Notes: generated by a model from the letters alone, not told the origin. Shown: positions 26,355 to 35,730, numbered from the stretch's first letter. The stretch is 64,000 bases of DNA from Streptomyces sp. CC0208 (GCF_003443735.1 NZ_CP031969.1:4588001-4652000); one strand, 5' to 3'. Translations and numbers: made by a program.

Positions 26355-29300
26355 ATGGTTGGCTGGGAACAGCTCGCGTACAAGGTAGCTACGGGCGCAC
26401 TGCGCTCTGCTGTATCTGCTGTTGTCAGATCGGCATTGGCTCCGAAGGCTGGCGCACTGATCGTCACAGGCGGATCGACAGGTCGCCTCAAAAACAAGCT
26501 GCTTCCAGCCGTAGAGGTTACGGATCGCGATATTAAAGAGTTTGCAAAACATGTAACCTCGATCATGGAACCGCTTATGCGGAATGAATACGCCGACCTG
26601 CCCAAGTCGGAAGCTAACGCATCACTACAGTCGGCAGTTGATTCCTTCGCAGCGGTTTCCGTCGATGTTTTTGATACCGACTTCGATCCGCATGTTTACA
26701 GTGAGAAGATTATAACTGGGGCACGAGATAGCGTTGCAAAGGTTGAGTTGAGTGAGGGAGGATATAATCTCTACACCCGCATAGTGACTGAGGTTTCTGC
26801 TCAACTCCTCAACTTTGTAACCACCTGGCCTTCATTCCTGGCCAGAGCGAATATTGAGCAGCTCAAACGCGCAACCAAGGCAGCAAAAGAGCTGCATAAT
26901 ATTCGTCAAGCAGTAGTGGATGATGCAGATGCAGAAGAGATCAATTTTGAAGAAAAGTATTCAGAGGTAGTCGTCGCAAAGCTTGACCAGCTAGAGCTCT
27001 TCGGCGTGACGTACTCTCAGCCAGACCAGCGATCGTACCCACTGAGTGCGGCTTATATCAGTCTCTCCGTTGCAGGGTCTGAGAAATCTGGTACCGAGAA
27101 AGATGATTTCGATAAGGATCTAGTAGGTCTCGACGGCGCAACCGCCTGGCATACAGGTATCGCTGATGCTGGAGCGGAAGTGAGCGGAGGTCTACGCTCC
27201 GAAAGTGCCATCGCGAACTTCAGGCGTATTTTGCTTCGCGGAGATGCTGGCTCAGGTAAGAGCACTCTATTGCGTTGGCTTTCCGTTAACTCTGCACGTC
27301 GCTCACTTGACGGTGAACTTCGGCAATTTAATGGCCACGTTCCAATTCTTTTGCCGCTGCGTCGATTTGCTGATCGTGATCTTCCAGCTGCGCATGAATT
27401 TCTCAATGAGATTGGCAAACATCTCGTCGGAGAGATGCCCAGTGGTTGGGTTAACCGAGTTCTTCGGAGCGGGCGCGCATTCATCCTAATCGATGGAGTG
27501 GATGAGCTACCCGAGAATAGACGCGAAGAGGCTAAGGAATGGCTTGAGGAGCTACTAGACACCTATCCAGCGGTTAGATATATCGTGACTTCACGCCCGG
27601 CTGCGGCAGAAGAACGATGGCTTGTCCATCAGGACTTCACGTCAGTCGATATGCTTCCGATGAGCCGCTTGGATATCGAGAATTTCGTAAAGCACTGGCA
27701 TGATGCTGCTCGTTCGTGCTTGCCAGCAGAAACGACCGAAGAAGACATAGACGAGCTTACCAAGTATGAGGATGAACTCGTAAGGGCTATCCGAGGGCAG
27801 CGGCAGCTTCGTAAGTTGGCCTCGAATCCACTCCTCTGCGCGCTGTTGTGTACGCTCAGCAGAGATCGGCGAATGCAATTGCCGCAAGGCCGCATGGAGC
27901 TCTACTCTGCAGCCCTCGAGATGCTACTAGTGCGTCGTGATGTCGAGAGGCGTATTAAGCATTCTGACGCGCCATCTCTGACACTCAACCAGAAAAAACG
28001 AATTCTGGGCCATTTCGCCTATTGGCTACTGCGCAATCAGCTAACCGATACAACAGAGGATCAAGCAATTGACCAGGTGGCTTTGGCGCTGGAGTCGATG
28101 CCCTCAGTTAATTCCAGTGGTCATGACGTATACAAGTATCTGATGGTGCGTAGCGGCCTCCTACGGCGACCGGTGGAAGGGCGAGTTGATTTTATTCACC
28201 GGACTTTTCAGGAATATCTCGCAGCCGCGACCATTGTGTCACTGAACGATATTGGCGCTTTGGTTAAAAATGCGCACGTCGATCAATGGCAGGAAGTCGT
28301 TGCTATGGCTTTCGGGCATGCTCGCCCAGAAGAATGCAGTGACATTCTCAATCAATTGATCACACGCGGAGAGGAAGAGCCCGCAAATACGACTCGGTTG
28401 CACCTGCTCGCTGCCGCTTGCTTGGAGAATGCAGACCAGCTGGATCGAAAAACTTATGATCTTGTCAGGCGGCATGCCGAAAAATTGATACCGCCCTCGA
28501 AGGTGTCTGAGGCAAAAGAGCTAGCTGCTGTAGGCGAGTCTGTGCTGCCGCTCCTACCCCGCTCTGGGCGTCGGCTACTTGCTCAGAAGGCCGCATCAAC
28601 CGTACGGACGGCAAGCTTGGTGGGTGGTGAAGCTGCGCTCGATATCTTGAGTGGTTATGGTTCCGATGGCCGTAAAGCCGTCTATACCGAGCTTTCTCGC
28701 GCCTGGACTCAGTTTGACGTAGATGAGTATGCCAAGCGAGTGATGAGTAAATCCCCAATCGCGCGCCGAGAACTTGTGATCGACCACGAACAATTGTTGC
28801 CCACGTTGCGGCATTTTCCGGAATTGCAAATTCTTCGGTGTGGATGCCCTGTAGAGAACTATGATTGGCTCGATTACTGCCAGTCGGTGAGCCATATTGG
28901 ACTCTGGGGTGACTCGGCTTCAGCATTGGAGCGCCTTGCCCGCCTCCCTCGCCTAAAGGGACTTTCTCTTGGGAATTTTGATCCTGCGGAAGAGAATTTG
29001 GAAAGGTTCGGCCAACTGCAGGAACTCACCTCATTGACGCTTCAAGTCAAGGATGTGGGAGTGCCGTTTAGCTTTGTGCATTTTCCTGCCATGGAGAACT
29101 TGCGGGCTATTCAAATTGGTATGAGCGGTTCGGTAGAGGGGTTCGCGCAGCCTGGTCAATTTCCAAGTTTGGAAATAGCTTCATTTACGTTCTGTAATGA
29201 GGTCGACTTTTCCGGATTTGAGAACGCGGACAGTCTGGTTAGCGTTAACTTCATGCATGTCGGGAATTTTAGAAATACTGAGACTGTCAGCGAAATGACC

Positions 29301-29534
29301 AATTTGCGCATAAATGCATATTCGGTACGCCAAAAATCTCTTCCGGACCTGGCGCGCATAAAGAATGTAAATTCGCTTCGTATTGGAGTTCGGCGAGGAA
29401 GGGCTGATCGCACTGTGGACCTTGCGCCTTTTGCTGGAATGAGTGGCGTGCAAATTCGTTTCAGTGAGTCGGTTCAGCTTGCTACTCCGGCGTCTTCGCT
29501 AGGAAAGGGTGTCAAGGTTCTCATGCGCTCTTAG
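26355..29534 (+). CDS. NACHT-NTPase with C-terminal leucine-rich repeats (bacterial NLR-like)
   Basis: ATG 26355 follows GGGGGAAG at 5-6 bp. The 1059-residue protein begins with a helical effector/adaptor region (about 1-280, like NACHT N-terminal helical domains), then a NACHT core: Walker A ILLRGDAGSGKSTLLRW, Walker B FILIDGVDELPE, sensor YIVTSRPAA and the FIHRTFQEYLAAA motif of the winged-helix part. HEAT-like helices and about ten degenerate leucine-rich repeats (LPRLKGLSLGNFDP type) follow. Base composition is clearly AT-richer than its neighbours, with codons ending in A or T, so it was acquired. Related bacterial NACHT proteins protect against phages; that function is inferred here. 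Confidence 0.9.
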   Translation: MVGWEQLAYKVATGALRSAVSAVVRSALAPKAGALIVTGGSTGRLKNKLLPAVEVTDRDIKEFAKHVTSIMEPLMRNEYADLPKSEANASLQSAVDSFAAVSVDVFDTDFDPHVYSEKIITGARDSVAKVELSEGGYNLYTRIVTEVSAQLLNFVTTWPSFLARANIEQLKRATKAAKELHNIRQAVVDDADAEEINFEEKYSEVVVAKLDQLELFGVTYSQPDQRSYPLSAAYISLSVAGSEKSGTEKDDFDKDLVGLDGATAWHTGIADAGAEVSGGLRSESAIANFRRILLRGDAGSGKSTLLRWLSVNSARRSLDGELRQFNGHVPILLPLRRFADRDLPAAHEFLNEIGKHLVGEMPSGWVNRVLRSGRAFILIDGVDELPENRREEAKEWLEELLDTYPAVRYIVTSRPAAAEERWLVHQDFTSVDMLPMSRLDIENFVKHWHDAARSCLPAETTEEDIDELTKYEDELVRAIRGQRQLRKLASNPLLCALLCTLSRDRRMQLPQGRMELYSAALEMLLVRRDVERRIKHSDAPSLTLNQKKRILGHFAYWLLRNQLTDTTEDQAIDQVALALESMPSVNSSGHDVYKYLMVRSGLLRRPVEGRVDFIHRTFQEYLAAATIVSLNDIGALVKNAHVDQWQEVVAMAFGHARPEECSDILNQLITRGEEEPANTTRLHLLAAACLENADQLDRKTYDLVRRHAEKLIPPSKVSEAKELAAVGESVLPLLPRSGRRLLAQKAASTVRTASLVGGEAALDILSGYGSDGRKAVYTELSRAWTQFDVDEYAKRVMSKSPIARRELVIDHEQLLPTLRHFPELQILRCGCPVENYDWLDYCQSVSHIGLWGDSASALERLARLPRLKGLSLGNFDPAEENLERFGQLQELTSLTLQVKDVGVPFSFVHFPAMENLRAIQIGMSGSVEGFAQPGQFPSLEIASFTFCNEVDFSGFENADSLVSVNFMHVGNFRNTETVSEMTNLRINAYSVRQKSLPDLARIKNVNSLRIGVRRGRADRTVDLAPFAGMSGVQIRFSESVQLATPASSLGKGVKVLMRS

Positions 29535-29896
29535 TGAAAAGTGGGGCACGCAGGCCGAGCCTCGGCGAGCTTCGCCCGGGACATCCGGAAGGCGCTGTTG
29601 CGCGGAACGGGCGCCGGCCGGGCCGGAGCGGGGCGGAGACAGGAGCGAAGGCCCGGCCGGGGGCCGGGCCGCCCGGTGAGCAAATCAAGCCGCCTTGAAT
29701 CCAGTAGGTAAGGTTGTAACTCTCAACGGGGGTGGGCCTGGGGTTCTGCGTGCTTGGAACTGGTGCTAGTCGGCGCTCCCCGTCTGGAACTGACGGCAAC
29801 CCTGACGGCAACGACGGCACACAGAGGCTGTTGTTCACGACCGCCAGCAATCAGGCGGGAGGAAGGCGGAGCCGCCGCCAGGCAGACTGCCCGATC

Positions 29897-29940
29897 CTAC
29901 GGATCAGAAGGTTGCAGGTTCGAATCCTGCCGAGTGCACA
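29897..29940 (+). repeat. attR: second copy of the 44-bp att repeat
   Basis: It is identical to 21454-21497 and reproduces the 3' half of tRNA-Arg without its 5' half. It marks the right junction of the island. Confidence 0.95.
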
Positions 29941-29947
29941 CAGGTTG

Positions 29948-29973
29948 AAGGCCCCGGATCACTCCGGGGCCTT
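29948..29973 (+). terminator. original chromosomal terminator of tRNA-Arg, now beyond attR
   Basis: AAGGCCCCGGA / TCCGGGGCCTT forms an 11-bp stem with a TCAC loop 7 bp after attR, in the position of a tRNA terminator. Confidence 0.8.
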
Positions 29974-30063
29974 TGGCGTTTGAGGGACGTACAGCAGTGA
30001 AGTACAGCAACGGGACCCGAGAGGAAGCCCGTTGCTGTCCAGGACGTGTCGGTGGTTGCGGTA

Positions 30064-32901
30064 TCACTCGGACACGTACGCGCCGTACTGGTCGGCGAGG
30101 ACGTTCACGGGCGCCGCGCCGCCGTTGTAGATGTCGACGTACCCGTCCGAGCCGACCGGGGGCATGATCTCGTTCGGTGTCGTCCGCCCGGTGCCGTAGT
30201 CCAGGCTTGCCGTGCCCGGCCGGGTGGTTCCGTCGGCCCAAGCGGTCAGGTAGCCGCCGGTGGCGGGGCTGACGGCGGTCAGCACCAGGTCGGCGGCGGT
30301 GGTGCCGGACGACGGGATGCCGTGGACGCCGCTGAACCTGAGCTTCAGCGTCTGGTGCGCCCCGAGCTTGGCGATGCGGCCCCCGGTTCCGGTGCCGTTC
30401 CGGGTGTCGAGGATCCGGGTGGGCGTGGACGGCAGGTAGACCGAACCGGTGCCGGTCGCGTCGGCGTAACCGAAGACGTCGATGACCAGCTGCACAGAGC
30501 CGCTGCTGCTGTTGTGCAGCACGACCTTGCCGTCGGCCAGTGGCACGACGGTCAGGTTCGACACCGTCTGCCCCTTGGTCCAGTACGACGTGGTGACGGC
30601 CGAGTCCGCGATGCCGTGCGAGGTGACGGTGAGCGACCCGGAAGCCTGGGTGCTCGTCGTCTGGACGTCGAGGACGACGGCCGCCGCGTCCGCCGGGATG
30701 CCGTGGGTCCCGGCGACACTGACGGTGATCGACTTCCCGGACGCCACCGGGCCGGTGACGCCGCCCGTGCCGTTTCGTGTGTCGAGCACGCGGACGGGGG
30801 TGACGGGCGTGTACGAGTGCCCGTACTGGGCGTGGCTGAAGATCCCGGCGGTGACGACCTTCACGCTGACGGAGGCCGCGCTGCCGTTGTAGAGGTACAC
30901 GTCCCCGGCAGGGCTCGTCCTGACCGTCATGCCGTTCTCGGTGGTCTGGTGCGCGGCGAAGTTCAGAGCGGAGACGGACGGCCGGGCCGTGCCGTACGGA
31001 TAGAGGGTCAGATAGCCGCCCGAGGTGCCGCCGGTGACCGTGACTCTCAGGGCGGCCGCGTCGACGCCGTTCGCATCGGTGTGCAGGGTGCTGCTGGTGA
31101 GGTCGAGGAGGCCGTGTGCCTTGACGGTGCCCTGGTAGTCGTACTCCGGCGGCGTCAGCGGCGTGTAGGAGTCGGCCGGCCGGAAGGTGGCGGTGGCGGT
31201 GGCCGTGCGCCCGAAGATGTCGGTCTGCGTCAGCGTCAGCGTGTCGCTGCGGAACGGCTCGTCGTAGTCGTGCCCCGTGGCTCCCGCGGTGACGGGCACG
31301 CTGCTGGACGAGGCGTCGCCCCAGGAGATCGTGCGCGAGGCGAGCTCCCAGTTGTCCGCGTGGTCGAGCGTGAGGGAGGCGGTTCCCGCGTCGACGGTGC
31401 CCTCGGCGATCTCCGGGCTCACGGTCATTGACGTGGCCGGGGGCGTTGCCGTTCCGACGGTGACCTTCGCCGTCCGGGTCGCGCTGGACCCGTTGGCGTC
31501 GGTGACGGTGACCTTCTCGGCGTAGACGCCAGGGGTGGTGTACGTGTGCGTGACGGTCCCCGAGGCGTCCGTGACTGCTGGGCTGCCGTCACCGAAGTCC
31601 ACCGTGTACGTCAACGGCAGACCCCAGGAGCCGGAATGCGGGCCGCCCGGCGTCACCGACACGCTGAGCGGGCCGATACCGCTGGACGGCGTGGCGGCGC
31701 CGAGCACGGAGAGCGTGTCCTGCCGCTCGAAGGCCCCTCGGTCGTACGTCGTGCCGGTGCCGGTGCCGGTGCCGGTGTCCGTGACGAGGGGGTCGTCGAC
31801 CCGGGGCGCGCCGTTCACGTCGGTGGCCGGTTCGCCTGGGGCATCGGCGTCGGCCGAGTCGATCACCGGGGAGTTCTCGTCCGTGGCGTCCGGGTAGGCG
31901 TAGCCGACGTGGTCGAGGTCGTGGGCGCCCTGGCCGGTGGCCGCGGTGAAGGTGGCGACTGTGGTGTAGCCGGTGCCGCCCCAGGAGTACTCGGCCCGGC
32001 CGCTGTCGAGCGCGAAGGCGTTGTAGTCGGCGGTCACGGAGGCCGCCGAGTCGGCGGCGACAGAGAACGCGGGGGCCGTCGGGGCGGGACAGACGGTGCC
32101 GTGCCCGACGCCAGTGAAGACGTTGTTCTCCACCGTCGCGGAGGAGCCGTGGTCGATGGTGAGGCCCGGGCCGCACGCGTCGTCGAGTGTGTTGCCCGTC
32201 AGATCCGCGGTGGCGGTGCCGCTGACCGCGATCTCGGCGTACCTGCTGCCTTCGAGCTCGTTGGTCGTCACGGTGACGTCGTGCGCGCCGGACGCGACCT
32301 GGACGGCGTTCCCGTGGCTGTCGTAGATCCGGCTGCGGGAGACGGTGACGTCCGACGAGGCGCCGTCGACGGAGACCCCGTCGGTGGCCGCGGTCGCGTC
32401 CTCGGGGCCTTGCTGGGCTATGTACAGACGGTCGAGCACCACGTCCTGCGAGCCCTTGACGTCGACGGCGTCGGTCGTGGAGTGGTCCAGCAGGAGATAG
32501 GAGACGTGGACATCGTGCACGCCCGACAGGGTGATCGTTCCGCCCAGGAGGGGCGGCAGGATCTGGGCGGCCGGGGTGCCGATGGGGTCGGAGGTGACGC
32601 CCTGGAAGGTGATCGGCGCGGAGGAAGTGCCGGACCGGGTGATGGTCACCCTCCCGCCGTGGCGCGGAGGGCCGACGATGTCGACCGTCTGGCCCGGCAC
32701 CACCACGTCGGCGGCGGCCTGAACCGAGCAGAACGGCACGTCCTGTGTGCCCGGGCCCGTGTCGCTGCACCAGTCGACGCCCTGCACGTACAGCGTCCCG
32801 GGCTGCCCGGTGTCCGCCGCAGCGGCCGGCGCCCCGGCCAGGGCGCTCACGACGGCCAGCGCGCTCGCGGCCAGGGCGACGAAGCGTGACGTGCCCACCA
32901 T
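30064..32901 (-). CDS. large secreted right-handed beta-helix protein with PKD domains
   Basis: A signal peptide (SRFVALAASALAVVSALAGAPAAAA) is followed by parallel beta-helix repeats (about 60-330: GVSVDGASSDVTVSRSRIYD type), one clear PKD domain (YTVDFGDGSPAVTDASGTVTHTYTTPGVY), a second PKD-like segment (ISWGDASSSSVP), and two C-terminal beta-rich modules with the repeated motif RVLDTRNGTG / RILDTRNGTG. ATG 32901 is directly after GGGGGA; GTG 32898 has better spacing. The protein is probably an extracellular polysaccharide-binding or -cleaving protein or adhesin. No catalytic residues stand out. A short Gly/Thr run (TGTGTGTG) lies at the helix end. Confidence 0.8.
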   Translation of the reverse strand: MVGTSRFVALAASALAVVSALAGAPAAAADTGQPGTLYVQGVDWCSDTGPGTQDVPFCSVQAAADVVVPGQTVDIVGPPRHGGRVTITRSGTSSAPITFQGVTSDPIGTPAAQILPPLLGGTITLSGVHDVHVSYLLLDHSTTDAVDVKGSQDVVLDRLYIAQQGPEDATAATDGVSVDGASSDVTVSRSRIYDSHGNAVQVASGAHDVTVTTNELEGSRYAEIAVSGTATADLTGNTLDDACGPGLTIDHGSSATVENNVFTGVGHGTVCPAPTAPAFSVAADSAASVTADYNAFALDSGRAEYSWGGTGYTTVATFTAATGQGAHDLDHVGYAYPDATDENSPVIDSADADAPGEPATDVNGAPRVDDPLVTDTGTGTGTGTTYDRGAFERQDTLSVLGAATPSSGIGPLSVSVTPGGPHSGSWGLPLTYTVDFGDGSPAVTDASGTVTHTYTTPGVYAEKVTVTDANGSSATRTAKVTVGTATPPATSMTVSPEIAEGTVDAGTASLTLDHADNWELASRTISWGDASSSSVPVTAGATGHDYDEPFRSDTLTLTQTDIFGRTATATATFRPADSYTPLTPPEYDYQGTVKAHGLLDLTSSTLHTDANGVDAAALRVTVTGGTSGGYLTLYPYGTARPSVSALNFAAHQTTENGMTVRTSPAGDVYLYNGSAASVSVKVVTAGIFSHAQYGHSYTPVTPVRVLDTRNGTGGVTGPVASGKSITVSVAGTHGIPADAAAVVLDVQTTSTQASGSLTVTSHGIADSAVTTSYWTKGQTVSNLTVVPLADGKVVLHNSSSGSVQLVIDVFGYADATGTGSVYLPSTPTRILDTRNGTGTGGRIAKLGAHQTLKLRFSGVHGIPSSGTTAADLVLTAVSPATGGYLTAWADGTTRPGTASLDYGTGRTTPNEIMPPVGSDGYVDIYNGGAAPVNVLADQYGAYVSE

Positions 32902-33165
32902 TCCCCCAATAGATCGGATGTCCTGCCGCGCAGTCTGGCACCGGCACCACAAAGAGGGGGTCTTGCGTTGCCCTTGATCCTCTATCCGCTTGAACGTGTT
33001 TCGGTCAGGCCGCCCCTCGCACGGAGGACCGCTGCAGGCGGCGGTCGAGTACCGCCCGGAGCCGGCAAGTTGGCGTGCCTGCGGCCGGGGCAGCAGCACC
33101 AGTACGCAACCGGAGTACTGGCAGCGGCCATGTGGCGTGCCGTACCCATCCGCAGCAATTTGACC

Positions 33166-33351
33166 TCATGCGGTGCGCGTGGCCAGGCCGTGGAAGGCCT
33201 GGGTGGTGCGGGGGTGGGCGAGTTCGTCGAGCAGGTGGCGCCAGTCGGGGTCGGTCGTGGCGGGGTGGGCCTGGTCCCAGGCGGTGAGGAGCGGGGCCAG
33301 TTCGGTCTCGGGGGAGATCATGACCGGCGGGGAGGACAGGAGCTGGTTCAT
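33166..33351 (-). CDS. 61-residue conserved-looking hypothetical protein
   Basis: ATG 33351 follows AAGGAACTCCC. The short protein (MNQLLSSPPVMISPETELAP...) is acidic to neutral, has no signal peptide and ends in HGLATRTA. I do not recognise it. Codon third positions are strongly GC, which supports translation. Confidence 0.5.
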   Translation of the reverse strand: MNQLLSSPPVMISPETELAPLLTAWDQAHPATTDPDWRHLLDELAHPRTTQAFHGLATRTA

Positions 33352-33526
33352 GGGAGTTCCTTCTGGAGGGGGCCGGGGGCCGGGGCTGATGGCTTCTACG
33401 ATGCCGCCGATCCCGACGCCGCGACATGGAGCCGGCCGCCCGAAACGAGGTGGGGGCAGCTGTACCCCCAGGGGGCCGCCAGCCCCCATCGCGAGGTCGT
33501 CGTAGCCCTCTGCGATCGTGGCCGGC

Positions 33527-34057
33527 ATGGGTGAACTGGTCGAGCGGGTGGACGAGGAGGACCGGGTCATCGGGGTGGTGGACCGGGGGGAGGCCATCGA
33601 GAAGCGGTGGCTGCACCGGGTCGCGACCACGGTCTGCCGTGATCCGGGCGGGCGGATTCTCGTGCATCGGCGGCCGGAGAGCGTCTCCCGCTTCCCCGGC
33701 CAGTACAACTGGCTGGTGGGCGGGGCAGTGGAGGTCGGGGAGTCGTACGAGGACGCGGCGGCCCGGGAACTCGGCGAGGAGCTGGGGGTGTTCGGGGCGC
33801 CGCGTCTGGTCTTCACGTTTCTGTGCCGCGGCGAGATCAGCCCCTACTGGCTCGGGGTGCACGAGGTGGTCGTGACCGAGGCGCTCGTGCCGGATCCGGC
33901 GGAGATCGCGTGGTGCGGGTGGTTCGAGGAGGGCGAGTTGCTGGAGGCGGTCGGGCGGGGGCCGGTCGGGCGGGGATCGGCCGGGCGGGGGTCGGCCGGG
34001 CTGGGGGTGTTCGTGTCCGACGGGGTGGAGGCCCTTCGGCGTTATCAGGCCCTGTGA
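33527..34057 (+). CDS. NUDIX hydrolase (YfcD/isopentenyl-diphosphate isomerase-like)
   Basis: The Nudix box is GGAVEVGESYEDAAARELGEELGV, preceded by a WLHRVATTVCRDPGGRILVHRR strand pattern as in YfcD-type Nudix proteins. GTG 33518 is an alternative start 9 bp upstream. Near the C-terminus about five Gly/Arg/Ser units (GRGSAGRGSAG) come from a 15-bp tandem repeat, so this loop is likely variable. The gene converges on the GtrA-like gene with a 6-bp gap. Confidence 0.8.
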   Translation: MGELVERVDEEDRVIGVVDRGEAIEKRWLHRVATTVCRDPGGRILVHRRPESVSRFPGQYNWLVGGAVEVGESYEDAAARELGEELGVFGAPRLVFTFLCRGEISPYWLGVHEVVVTEALVPDPAEIAWCGWFEEGELLEAVGRGPVGRGSAGRGSAGLGVFVSDGVEALRRYQAL

Positions 34058-34063
34058 ACGGCG

Positions 34064-34582
34064 TCAGCAGGCGGTGCTGACCGCCGCCCGCGGCAGGGTC
34101 GGGCGGGGCAGGGTGACCACAGTCCCGGACGGGCGCCGGGACTTGTGGGCGCCGGTGAAGACGAACAGGCGCAGGACCAGGAAGCGGCCGATGCCGGCCA
34201 GGGCGGAGGCGCTCAGGTAGACCGCCTGTTCCGTGAGCATGCCCGGCGAGGAATGGACCGCGTGCAGGAGGAACATCGCGACGCAGGTGACGGCGTACGC
34301 GGCGGCCGCCGAGCCGGAGGACTGGAGGTGCCGGCGCCAGCCCGGGCGGCGGCCGGTGCCGAAGGTGAACAGGGCGTGCAGCTCGGTGCACAGCAGCGTC
34401 GAGGCCACGGTGATCAGCGCGTTGGCCATCGCCCACGGCATCGTCAGCGCCACCAGCGGTACGGCGAAGCTGGAGAGGACGCCGATCCCGCCGCCGCAGA
34501 CGACGAAGCGCACGAAGGAGGCGAGAGGGCCCGGCGTGGACGGGGACTTGGACGTGGTCCGGTCGGCCGTCTGCGGCTCCAT
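34064..34582 (-). CDS. GtrA-like small membrane protein
   Basis: ATG 34582 follows GGAGGAAACCCC, a very strong ribosome site. The 172-residue protein has four hydrophobic helices starting with FVRFVVCGGGIGVLSSFA and a last one ending in GRFLVLRLFVFTG, the pattern of GtrA/DPMS-like flippase partners of polyprenol glycosyl transfer. It stands alone, not next to a glycosyltransferase; the GT2-GtrA fusion at 39.8-41.3 kb is a possible functional relative. Confidence 0.7.
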   Translation of the reverse strand: MEPQTADRTTSKSPSTPGPLASFVRFVVCGGGIGVLSSFAVPLVALTMPWAMANALITVASTLLCTELHALFTFGTGRRPGWRRHLQSSGSAAAAYAVTCVAMFLLHAVHSSPGMLTEQAVYLSASALAGIGRFLVLRLFVFTGAHKSRRPSGTVVTLPRPTLPRAAVSTAC

Positions 34583-34782
34583 GGGGTTTCCTCCGGCTCG
34601 GCGCTGGCGTGTCGATCCGCTGGATCCCGGGTGGACCAGCCGCGATCAACGATGCCGTGGCGGCCCCGCCGAAACGATGGAGTGTTCTACCGAACCGAAG
34701 GTAGGGCTGGCTCCACCCCCGGGGTGGGGCGACCCCGGTACTGGCTCACGACAGCACTGCCCCGGCAGTGCCCGCCTCCCCC

Positions 34783-35271
34783 TCACCCATCCCCCGCGTC
34801 CTTCGCCCGCAGTTCCTCGATATAGGCGAGCGCGAGGTTCGTGGACCGGCTGAACCAGTCGTGGAGTACGGCGATCTCGTCGGCGGAGTAGCCCGCGAAG
34901 ACGGCGTCGAGGCGGTCGTAGTACGGCTGGTAGAGGGCGACGACCTTGGCCACCGCGTCGGGCAGCGCGGCGACCCGGACGCGGCGGCGGTCGTTCGGGT
35001 CGGGTACGCGCGTGACGTAGCCGCCGCGTTCGAGGCGGTTGAGGATGCCGGTGACCGCGCCGGTCGTGACATGGGCGTGCTCGGCGAGGTCGCCCGCGGT
35101 GAGGAGGTCCTCGCCGGCCTTCAGGACGCAGGCGAAGCACAGCAGGTCGGTGACGTTCAGGCCCAGCCGTTGGGCCATCTCCTGCTGGCCGAGGTGGGCG
35201 GTGGCGATGAAGAAGTCCATCGCCTCCAGTGCCTGGGCCGGAGTGGCGGTGGGGCGGGGCTCGGCGTGCAT
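34783..35271 (-). CDS. MarR-family transcriptional regulator
   Basis: The winged helix is visible: LLTAGDLAEHAHVTTGAVTGILNRLERGGYVTRVPDPNDRRRVRV, with the DPNDRR wing typical of MarR. The protein is 162 residues and homodimers are expected. The gene lies beside a divergent membrane-protein gene, and two repeats in the shared promoter region (35287-35333) probably bind it. About 200 bp downstream is the GtrA-like gene. Confidence 0.9.
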   Translation of the reverse strand: MHAEPRPTATPAQALEAMDFFIATAHLGQQEMAQRLGLNVTDLLCFACVLKAGEDLLTAGDLAEHAHVTTGAVTGILNRLERGGYVTRVPDPNDRRRVRVAALPDAVAKVVALYQPYYDRLDAVFAGYSADEIAVLHDWFSRSTNLALAYIEELRAKDAGDG

Positions 35272-35286
35272 CGGATTCCTGATTCT

Positions 35287-35333
35287 CTTAGTGTGTGAGA
35301 GGTTTCTGCGCTAAATTTCTTAGGACGTGAGAG
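35287..35333. promoter_or_regulatory. two CTTAG-N3-GTGAGAG repeats between marR and the membrane-protein gene
   Basis: CTTAGTGTGTGAGAG starts at 35287 and CTTAGGACGTGAGAG at 35319, 32 bp or about three turns apart. Each is half of an imperfect dyad (CTCT...AGAG). This is consistent with two MarR dimers on one face of the DNA. Confidence 0.55.
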
Positions 35334-35352
35334 AACGGGTCGAGGAGGATCT

Positions 35353-35730
35353 GTGAGTGCACATCAGTATGACGAGGGGCACACGGTCGCGGGATGGACC
35401 GGAGTCGGCATCGCCACGGTCGGGACGTCCGTGCTGGGGGTGGGGGTGTGCCTAGTGTCCGGCGCGCTGATCGCCGTCGGCATCGTGATCACCGCGGCGA
35501 GCGCCCTCGTCACCTGGGCCCTGCACCTGACCGGCTGGGGTAAGCCGCCGGGGCGCCGGCCGCGCGAGCAGTGGGGGATGCGGGTGCGGGACACGGGTGC
35601 GCGGCAGGGGCATCCGGGGTGCGTGGGGTGCCGGATGGCGGGGCGGGGAAGGGCGCGCGCCACGGCGGTCGGGTCCAGGGCTGCGGCCACGGCCACCGCG
35701 GAACCGGTTTCCGCGGAGTCGGTGGGCTGA
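35353..35730 (+). CDS. HGxxPAAW-type small membrane protein
   Basis: GTG 35353 follows GAGGAGG. An N-terminal EGHTVAGW variant of the HGxxPAAW motif is followed by two membrane helices (GWTGVGIATVGTSVLGVGVCLVSGALIAVGIVITAA...) and a basic tail with CVGCRMAGRG. The family is frequent in actinobacteria and of unknown function. The gene is divergent from marR and shares its operator-like repeats. Confidence 0.75.
   Translation: MSAHQYDEGHTVAGWTGVGIATVGTSVLGVGVCLVSGALIAVGIVITAASALVTWALHLTGWGKPPGRRPREQWGMRVRDTGARQGHPGCVGCRMAGRGRARATAVGSRAAATATAEPVSAESVG

Larger units (their letters stand above)
21454..29940. mobile_element. integrated element (remnant of an actinomycete integrative element) in tRNA-Arg, about 8.5 kb
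   Basis: The ends are perfect 44-bp att repeats. Inside are a broken tyrosine integrase facing away from attL, a kinase-like gene, three small minus-strand genes, an XRE regulator plus NUDIX hydrolase, and a NACHT-LRR gene with markedly lower GC and many AT-rich codons. No replication initiator, SpoIIIE/FtsK-type transfer gene or excisionase is visible, so self-transfer is not expected. The XRE/NUDIX pair recalls the regulator/nud module of pSAM2-like elements. The displaced chromosomal tRNA terminator lies just outside attR. Confidence 0.9.
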
